A stretch of DNA of 10,304 nucleotides from NCBI GenBank assembly GCA_003520455.1, contig DOUV01000998.1, positions 1 to 10,304 of the forward strand. Direction: 5' to 3'. Of the stretch, positions 4,920 to 10,304 are shown in pieces. Numbering within the stretch: position 1 is the stretch's first letter; every line of letters starts with the position of its first letter. The notes under the pieces were generated by a model. It was not told the DNA's origin. It was given only the letters and a program-made list of their open reading frames with translations, and did not search any database. The position numbers were made by a program, and so were the translations under genes. This DNA comes from Chloroflexota bacterium. Lineage in GTDB: Bacteria; Chloroflexota; Anaerolineae; Ardenticatenales; Ardenticatenaceae.

Positions 4920-5828
4920 GTGCGTTCTTCAAGATTATCCGGTCCATGGGCGTACTTTGTGCTCACATTAGGGTGGTCGTGGCTCTTCTGGATCGTCGCA
5001 ATTGTTCTGAGCCAGCCCGCTGGCAGCCTGCTCACCCTGCTGCTCATCGCCATGGGCGGGCTCGGGCCAGCCATCACCGGCATCTCGCTGACCTACCTGA
5101 CCCGAGGGCCTGCGGGCCGGCGCGACTATTGGCGCCGGGTGATCGACTTCAAGCGGATCGGCCTCCGCTGGTACGCGGTCATCTTCCTGCTGCACCCGCT
5201 GCTGGCAGCCCTGGCCGTAGCCACCGGCCTGCTGAGCGGAGAGAGCCTGCCCGCTTTTGACCAGACCGCGGGGTACCTGGCTGCGCCGCTGAGCCTTCTC
5301 GGCTTCGTCGTCTTCACCCTCTTCTTCGGACCGGTGCCGGAGGAGCTCGGGTGGCGCGGCTACGTCCTGGACCGGCTGCAAGCGAGGTGGAGCGCGCTCA
5401 CCTCAAGCCTCGTCCTCGGGATCGTCCACGTGGCCTGGCATCTGCCGCTCTTTTTCATAGCGGCTCACCCCATCGGGCATGTCTTCCCGATGGGATCGGT
5501 GCGGTTCTGGCTGGACTTCGTCGCTGGCACGGTCGTCCTGGCCGTCATGCTGACCTGGCTCTACAACAACACCGGCCGCAGCACCCTCGCCGCTATCCTG
5601 TTCCACTTCATGGGCAACTTCACCGGCGAGTTCCTGGAGCTACCCGACCCGCTGCGCCAGTATCAAACGCTGTGGTCTATCGCGCTGGCCGTCGCGGTCG
5701 TCCTCGTATGGAACTCCAAGACGATGACCCGCCGGCGGCCGGGTCCGGCATGGGCCGACGCATACCGGCGTGGAGCCGGCGCGCGAGCAGCGCCCGCACC
5801 CGCTCCATATGAGTCTGAGCGGAGATGA
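4920..5828 (+). CDS. CPBP-family intramembrane metalloprotease (CAAX prenyl protease 2/Rce1-like, Abi)
   Basis: The 302-residue polytopic protein carries all PF02517 motifs: EELGWR (Glu141, Glu142, Arg146), His170/His174 in GIVHVAWHLP, and HFMGN (His229, Asn233). In Rce1-type enzymes these bind the metal or activate water inside the membrane. Bacterial members act in peptide maturation, bacteriocin self-immunity or unknown processing. The start is GTG at 4920 because AGGAG (4909-4913) lies 6 nt upstream. The open frame back to 4614 is antisense-free but overlaps the methyltransferase and is not hydrophobic, so it is rejected. Hydrophobic segments lie near residues 11-31, 36-60, 83-103, 120-138, 161-180, 197-214 and 251-264. 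The last ~30 residues (Arg/Ala/Pro-rich from about 271) look like a divergent or extended tail. It sits 13 nt after the methyltransferase. Confidence 0.9.
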   Translation: MRSSRLSGPWAYFVLTLGWSWLFWIVAIVLSQPAGSLLTLLLIAMGGLGPAITGISLTYLTRGPAGRRDYWRRVIDFKRIGLRWYAVIFLLHPLLAALAVATGLLSGESLPAFDQTAGYLAAPLSLLGFVVFTLFFGPVPEELGWRGYVLDRLQARWSALTSSLVLGIVHVAWHLPLFFIAAHPIGHVFPMGSVRFWLDFVAGTVVLAVMLTWLYNNTGRSTLAAILFHFMGNFTGEFLELPDPLRQYQTLWSIALAVAVVLVWNSKTMTRRRPGPAWADAYRRGAGARAAPAPAPYESERR

Positions 5829-5849
5829 TCAACAGGCGCCTCGATCTCT

Positions 5850-5868
5850 CTTCCGACACGATCGGAAG
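5850..5868 (+). terminator. hairpin after the protease gene
   Basis: CTTCCGA (5850-5856) pairs perfectly with TCGGAAG (5862-5868) around a 5-nt loop, 21 nt after the stop. Only two T residues follow, so termination strength is uncertain. Confidence 0.4.
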
Positions 5869-5902
5869 TTGTCGTGCGCGTCGCCGTGATTGCCCCGCCA
5901 AA

Positions 5903-5930
5903 CGCTCGCGCCGAGATCCCGGCGCGAGCG
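5903..5930. repeat. strong GC-rich hairpin, 11-bp perfect stem
   Basis: CGCTCGCGCCG (5903-5913) and CGGCGCGAGCG (5920-5930) are exact reverse complements around a 6-nt loop (AGATCC). There is no T-run on the plus side and only TTT on the minus side. It could back up termination of the protease operon or be a repeat unit. Confidence 0.6.
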
Positions 5931-6073
5931 GCCACCGGGCGCGTCGCCTGGATAGGGCCGCTCGGGATGCTCGCAAGCGGTACCATCTTGTTTGCCGGGT
6001 GGCATACCCTGATCGCTAGAGCGCCGGTCAAAGCGGCGCCGAGACGAGTGCGAAGCGCCGTATGCAGGCGCTG

Positions 6074-6328
6074 TCAGGTTCGGAGGGCGCGCCCTTTCCA
6101 AATTGATCCGACCCACAGCGTGCCCCTCCGGGCACGCCTGGCGAGCGGTCCCCAGCCACGGTTTCCCTGGCCTGGCCGGTCAGGACAGGCAACCGCCCGG
6201 CTGCCCTTGCAATAGTCGGATTGGCGTTCAGCCAGGTTGAGAACCAGGGCGTCCTTTCGCTGCGCCTGCCCGTCTGCGAACGTGACAGCCGCCTCGACTG
6301 TGATGAGGAGGAGGCACGCAAGGAACAT
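6074..6328 (-). pseudogene. N-terminal remnant of a PilJ-type sensor/receptor
   Basis: From ATG at 6328 the first 36 residues read as a membrane helix (FLACLLLITVEAAVTF) then GQAQRKDALVLNLAERQ. This closely resembles the start of PilJ-type (type IV pili methyl-accepting) N-terminal domains, which typically run helix, then INLAGRQRML. After Gln36 (below 6221) the resemblance ends. The frame continues only as repeat sequence and Arg/Gly-rich noise to 6074, so the remaining receptor is missing. It lies 42 nt beyond the stop of the large GGDEF gene, in the same frame and on the same strand. It could be the start of a tandem paralogue cut short by insertion or deletion. The similarity is from memory of the family pattern, not from a search. 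Confidence 0.5.
6174..6215. repeat. dispersed short repeat, copy 2
   Basis: This contains GGACAGGCAACCGCC (6183-6197), identical to 9-23, plus flanking similarity: GGCCGG at 6174-6179, and a GGCTGCCCTTGCAATAG tract against GGGCTCCTTCCAACAG at the left edge. It lies directly beside the point where the PilJ-like fragment (6221-6328) loses resemblance to its family, suggesting the repeat or its carrier interrupted that gene. Confidence 0.5.
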
Positions 6329-6370
6329 GACCAGCTGGAAACGTCGATGGGTGACGTTGCGCCTCCCGAA

Positions 6371-9300
6371 TTACTCCGCTCTCCAAACCCCGACCCGATT
6401 CCGCCCCGTGTTCTTCGCCTCGTACAACGCCACATCGGCCCGGTTGAGGAGTGTCGCCACGTCGGGGCAGTCGTCCGTCACACTGGCCACGCCCACACTG
6501 ATCGTGACGGCCAGTGGACCCCAATCACTCTCAAACGGCGCCTCGGCGACGCAGCGGCACAGGCGGTGGGCAACCTCGCACGCCCCGTCCAAATCACTCT
6601 CCGGCAGGAGCGCAGCGAATTCTTCGCCCCCGTAGCGGGCAAGCAGATCGACGTCGCGCAGATTATCGCGGCATCGCCGGGCCACGGCCCGCAAGACCTG
6701 GTCTCCGACAGCATGGCCGTAGCTATCGTTCACGTGCTTGAAGCGGTCAATGTCCAGCATGATTGCAGACAATGGCCGCTCATAGCGCCGCGTGCGCTCG
6801 AATTCGCGCTCGGCCAACTCGAAGAATTGGCGGCGGTTGGCCAGACCTGTGAGCCCGTCTGTGACGGCCAGCCGCTGCACCTCTCCGAACAGCCGGGCGT
6901 TCTCGATGGCGATGGCAGCGTCGGCGGCCAGCCCCACCACCAGGTTCTCATCTTCCCGGCTGAACGAGGGGCCGCCCGTTTTATCCCCGAGGTAGAGCGC
7001 CCCTACCAACTCCCCATGCGCCACAATCGGGACGCCCAGGAAGGCCCGCAACGATGGATGGTTGGGCGGCATGCCGGCCGAACGCGAGTCACGCTTCAGA
7101 TCGGCGATCCGGATAGGCTCCCCGCCGCGCAGCAAGGTCTCCACCAGGCCCCACCGGCTGGGTGCGTCCCCGAGCCAATGCCGCTCGGCCTCCGTAAATC
7201 CGGCCGTGTAGAATTGGACCACGTTCCCGTTGGCATCGAGGACGACCAGCACCGTGACGCGCGCACTGGCAAGGCGCTGCGCGGTTTCAGCCAGCGTCTG
7301 CAGCACGACCTCCAGGCGCAGGTCGGCGATCAAGGCCCGGCTGGCCTGGTGCACGGCATCCAACTGCTCGGCCCGGCGATAGGTCTCCTCCAGCAACTCC
7401 GCCTTCTCAATGGCGGCCGCGGCGAGGTCGGCCAACGCACGAAGCAAACGGCGCGCCCGGTCGTCGCGCGGCAGCCCGTCGAGCGCGATGACGCCGATCA
7501 CGCCCCGCCCAGTCTTCAATGGTACATTGGTCAACTGACTGGCAAAGCTGGCGGTGTAGTCGCGCACCACGCGCGGGTCGCTGGCGGTGTCGGCCACCTC
7601 CACCATCTCGCCGCGGCCGATAGAGTGGGCAAACGTCCCCTCGTCGGGACGCAGGTGGCGGGCATTGAAGGCCTGGACTTCCTCGAGTGGCAGACCAATG
7701 TGGGCAAACAGACGCAACGTGTTGGTCGCCGGATCGACCAGGATGATGCTACCCTGCTCGCGGCTGGCCAGCCGCACCGCTTCGGCCAATACCAGCCGCA
7801 GGGTCTCGTCGGCCGACTGCGCCCGGTTGAGTGCCTCGCCGACGCGGGCGAGCACGGCCAATTCTTCCGCACGCCTCTCCGCCTCGGCGTACAAGCGCGC
7901 GTTGGTGATCGCGCTCGTGACCTGCCCGCCGATGGCCAGCGCCAACTCAACCTGCTCCGGCGAGAACTCGCGGCTGGCATCGGTGTGGTCGAGGGCCAGC
8001 AGACCGATGGCCCGGTCGTGGCCGACGAGTGGAATCGCCAGCATCTTCTGGATGCCAAAAGGCTGGGTCCACCCGAGCGGCACCAGATCGGTGCGGCTCG
8101 CATCATCGAGCAGCGCGGCTCGCTGTTTACGGATCGCGTCGCGGAACAGCGGCACGGCGTCCACCCGCTCTACCGCCACGGCTCTGAAGGTCCGCCACTG
8201 CTCGAGGTCGGTGCGGCCGTCGGCGAACTGCGACATGACCGGCCGGAGGTATTCGCCGGCATCGTCCAGCAGAAAAATCGAGCACCGGTTGACCCGACAC
8301 ACTCGGGCCGTCTGCTGGGCAATATGTTTGAGCACCTGTTTAGACTCCAACGATGAGCTGGCGACCTGCATGATCTCCAGCAGCGCCGCCACCTCTTCGC
8401 GTCCGCGCTGCTCACTCTGAAACAGGCGCGCATTTTCGATCGCGCTGGTCACCTGGTCGGCAAAGGCGGCGACCAGGCGAACATGATCGGCGGTGAAATA
8501 GTCTGGCTCCCGGCTGTCCACCGCCAGCATGCCGATCACCCGATCACGAACGATCAGCGGCACGCCGAGCCACGACCGGATGTGGTTGTGGGGGTCGCTC
8601 CGAAAGGAGGTGTACACCGCAGGCGCGTTCGCCAGAATGTGAGGTCGGCGCTGCTGAATGACCACCGTGTTGGGGTTGTCGCCCGGGACCGGGAAGCGCA
8701 AACCCACGACTGCCGCCATTTCGGGCCAGCCGCGCCCGCCGACGATTTCCAGGTAACCCTCGCCCAGCAGCTGTACCGAGGCGCTGTCGTAGGGTACGAC
8801 CCGCGCCAACTGCTCCAAGATGCGCTCAATGGCTTCGTCCTGCTGGAGGGTGGCAACCACCACCGACGCGGCCTGGCGCAATGTCTCGGCCTCCTCCGCG
8901 CGGCGTTGGGCCGCCTCATAGAGGCGGGTCTGCTCGATCGTCGGCGCGGCTTGTTGGGCGAACAGGGTAAGCAGTCGCAGGTCGGAGGCGCTAAACTGCC
9001 GCACCGGGTCGGTATCCAGCACGGCGATGACACCCACCAGCCGCGAGCCGACCGTGAGCGGCACGGCCACGACCGCGTGCCAGCGACTCGACTCGTATTG
9101 GGGCGAGCGTCCCGGCCATGTCGCGTAGTCCGCGATGAACAAGGATTCACACGACTCGGCGACCCGCCCCATCACGCCCTCGCCCAGCGCCATCCGCGTG
9201 CCCGTGTAGTCTGTGCCCATCCCGTGGCTGCCGACGATCAGCAGTTCCGCCCGGGCCTCATCGTAGATGCCTAGCTCACCGCCGCCGGCACCCAACAACG

Positions 9301-10304
9301 TCACAGCACGCTGCAGCGTCGCCTGGAGTAGCCGGGAGAGGTCGTGTTCGGCCAAGATATCGGCCACGGTGGCGCGCAAGACCTCCAACTCGTCGGCCCG
9401 GCGACGCTCGGCGGAGAGTAGCCCGATCTTCTCGAGGGCCATTGCCGTCTGGTTGGCGATCAGCGACAGCAACTGAATCTCGTCCTCGCCGAATTGGCGC
9501 GGCGTCCGCGAGTGGACCAGCATCGCCCCGACCACCTGTCCTTCGTGGATCATCGGTACACTCAGGCCGGAGACGAGTCCCAACTCCAACACCAGCGGCG
9601 GAACGCGAAACGCCGTCTCTTCGGAGTAGTTCGCGACGATAACGGGGTGCCGGTTTCGAATCGTGTAACCGGTTTGAGTCCCCTCGCCTTGACCCAGGGC
9701 GAGCCCGGTAAAATCCGGAGGCCAGCCGTGGGCGGCCCGGACGAACAGTTGCCCCTGAGCATCCGGCAGAACCAGCGCACTCAGGTCGATCCGCAGAGCG
9801 CCCACAGCCAACTCGACCGCGCAGACGGCGATGGCACGCTCGTCCTTCGCCGCAAGCAGCTTGCGGGAGAGTTCGAGGAGCGCAGCCTCCACATCGGCGG
9901 AGTCCCTCAGGCGGCGCATCTTGTCAAAGCTCCGCGCCAGCCGGCTGATTTCTCCCAGCCCCACGATCGGGATCGGCGTAGCCAGGTCTCCCGCGCCGAT
10001 GCGCCGCGCCCTTGCCTCGAGCCCGGCGAACGGTTCCAGGATCCAGCGCCGGGTTATGAGGAGCACGAAGATCAGCAGCAAGCCGTCCATGGCCACCGAG
10101 CCAACCTGAACAGCCTTGAGCCGGGCGATTCGCCGCGCTGCCTGGGCCTCGTACAATCGCACGGTCTCATCCAGTTGTACCACCAGCGCAGGCACAAGGC
10201 GATTCAGCCTGGTCACCGCCTCGCCGAAGGCCCTGCTCTGGCGATCCGTCTCCAGGACGACGCGGATGGCTGCGTCCATCTGGGCCCAGGTGGCACGGAC
10301 GGCA
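6371..10304 (-). CDS. multi-GAF sensor diguanylate cyclase (PilJ-like/HAMP/6xGAF/GGDEF), 5' end outside window
   Basis: The frame stays open to the right edge, so the N-terminus is missing. Numbering here is from the first in-window Met (10279), giving 1302 residues. Residues 1-55 look like the second half of a PilJ-type sensor helix bundle. A membrane helix spans about 59-76 and HAMP about 77-128. Six GAF-like domains follow at roughly 134-285, 303-455, 470-622, 634-797, 810-965 and 973-1130. Each ends in the typical A-x-I-E-x-A-R-L-like helix (for example TSAIENARLF, IAIENARLF). GGDEF covers 1138-1300: LDIDRFKHVNDSYGHAVGD with metal ligand Asp1176 and Asn1184, GGEEF at 1217-1221, and inhibitory I-site RDVD (1208-1211) exactly five residues upstream. 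It should therefore make cyclic-di-GMP and be feedback-inhibited. GAF ligands are unknown. The stop is TAA at 6371-6373. Confidence 0.93.
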   Translation of the reverse strand, partial: AVRATWAQMDAAIRVVLETDRQSRAFGEAVTRLNRLVPALVVQLDETVRLYEAQAARRIARLKAVQVGSVAMDGLLLIFVLLITRRWILEPFAGLEARARRIGAGDLATPIPIVGLGEISRLARSFDKMRRLRDSADVEAALLELSRKLLAAKDERAIAVCAVELAVGALRIDLSALVLPDAQGQLFVRAAHGWPPDFTGLALGQGEGTQTGYTIRNRHPVIVANYSEETAFRVPPLVLELGLVSGLSVPMIHEGQVVGAMLVHSRTPRQFGEDEIQLLSLIANQTAMALEKIGLLSAERRRADELEVLRATVADILAEHDLSRLLQATLQRAVTLLGAGGGELGIYDEARAELLIVGSHGMGTDYTGTRMALGEGVMGRVAESCESLFIADYATWPGRSPQYESSRWHAVVAVPLTVGSRLVGVIAVLDTDPVRQFSASDLRLLTLFAQQAAPTIEQTRLYEAAQRRAEEAETLRQAASVVVATLQQDEAIERILEQLARVVPYDSASVQLLGEGYLEIVGGRGWPEMAAVVGLRFPVPGDNPNTVVIQQRRPHILANAPAVYTSFRSDPHNHIRSWLGVPLIVRDRVIGMLAVDSREPDYFTADHVRLVAAFADQVTSAIENARLFQSEQRGREEVAALLEIMQVASSSLESKQVLKHIAQQTARVCRVNRCSIFLLDDAGEYLRPVMSQFADGRTDLEQWRTFRAVAVERVDAVPLFRDAIRKQRAALLDDASRTDLVPLGWTQPFGIQKMLAIPLVGHDRAIGLLALDHTDASREFSPEQVELALAIGGQVTSAITNARLYAEAERRAEELAVLARVGEALNRAQSADETLRLVLAEAVRLASREQGSIILVDPATNTLRLFAHIGLPLEEVQAFNARHLRPDEGTFAHSIGRGEMVEVADTASDPRVVRDYTASFASQLTNVPLKTGRGVIGVIALDGLPRDDRARRLLRALADLAAAAIEKAELLEETYRRAEQLDAVHQASRALIADLRLEVVLQTLAETAQRLASARVTVLVVLDANGNVVQFYTAGFTEAERHWLGDAPSRWGLVETLLRGGEPIRIADLKRDSRSAGMPPNHPSLRAFLGVPIVAHGELVGALYLGDKTGGPSFSREDENLVVGLAADAAIAIENARLFGEVQRLAVTDGLTGLANRRQFFELAEREFERTRRYERPLSAIMLDIDRFKHVNDSYGHAVGDQVLRAVARRCRDNLRDVDLLARYGGEEFAALLPESDLDGACEVAHRLCRCVAEAPFESDWGPLAVTISVGVASVTDDCPDVATLLNRADVALYEAKNTGRNRVGVWRAE

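Larger units (their letters stand above)
5829..6370. other. gene-poor spacer between converging operons
   Basis: No intact gene is supported here. It holds the two hairpins just listed, a 12-bp palindrome AGGGCGCGCCCT (6084-6095), and a perfect 8-bp stem with a 4-nt loop (GCGTGCCC/GGGCACGC, 6118-6137). It also holds the second dispersed-repeat copy (6174-6215) and a fragment of a PilJ-type sensor on the minus strand. A frame at 5874-6215 includes one hydrophobic stretch (LGMLASGTILFAGWH) but the rest is Arg-rich, so I do not call it. The two flanking operons converge on this region. Confidence 0.6.

Noticed and set aside
5874..6215. 113-codon plus-strand frame with a hydrophobic patch
   Set aside because: It spans a strong hairpin, a palindrome and the dispersed repeat, is otherwise Arg/Pro-rich, and has no ribosome site.
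6221..8356. 711-codon open frame on the plus strand
   Set aside because: It is the antisense shadow of the GAF/GGDEF gene. Its His/Gln/Arg/Pro-rich translation has no domain, and the opposite strand encodes clear conserved motifs. Other plus-strand frames across 6.2-10.1 kb fail for the same reason.

Overview
The window is GC-rich bacterial DNA. The best taxonomic guess is a Chloroflexota-like lineage. That guess rests on the very long multi-GAF/GGDEF sensor with a PilJ-like input region, and on a GC-rich palindromic repeat whose arms read GGGGCGGGTTTTG and CAAAACCCGCCCC. No marker gene proves it. I saw no rRNA, tRNA, CRISPR array, transposase or integrase.

Layout, left to right. Bases 1-168 carry no gene, only a short repeat that recurs near 6.2 kb. 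A six-helix membrane protein reads leftward (169-837). Divergent from it is a compact type II toxin-antitoxin operon (1054-1697) with a clear promoter, a palindromic candidate operator and an ATGA overlap between antitoxin and PIN-domain toxin. Next is a leftward pair: an unlisted 39-residue single-helix membrane protein (2366-2485) and, 6 nt further, a secreted lipoprotein-like protein. The reliable part of the latter ends next to a palindromic repeat (1800-1889), and its open frame then runs on into antisense of the toxin gene. A control region (2696-2880) holds two divergent extended -10 promoters, an 11-bp inverted repeat between them and a rho-independent terminator. Together these suggest a roughly 110-nt small RNA or attenuated leader in front of an eight-helix membrane protein (3090-4016).

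After a long attC-like imperfect hairpin (4066-4144) comes a rightward cluster: a 25-codon hydrophobic mini-ORF with a strong ribosome site, a class I SAM methyltransferase 1 nt later, and a CPBP (CAAX/Abi-type) membrane protease 13 nt after that. Hairpins follow, then about 540 bases without an intact gene. That stretch includes the second copy of the left-edge repeat, lying against a leftward fragment that resembles the first 36 residues of a PilJ-type sensor.

The right 3.9 kb is one leftward gene running off the window edge. It has a PilJ-like sensor remnant, a membrane helix, HAMP, about six tandem GAF domains and a GGDEF domain with intact active and inhibitory sites, so it is very probably a cyclic-di-GMP synthase. 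The 1-6.2 kb block looks like accessory DNA: a toxin-antitoxin module, orphan membrane proteins, repeats and a truncated receptor. The right part is a conserved-type signalling gene. The main leads are the truncated receptor next to a repeat shared with the left edge, the candidate sRNA/attenuator, the overlooked small membrane ORFs, and the mini-ORF/methyltransferase/protease cluster.
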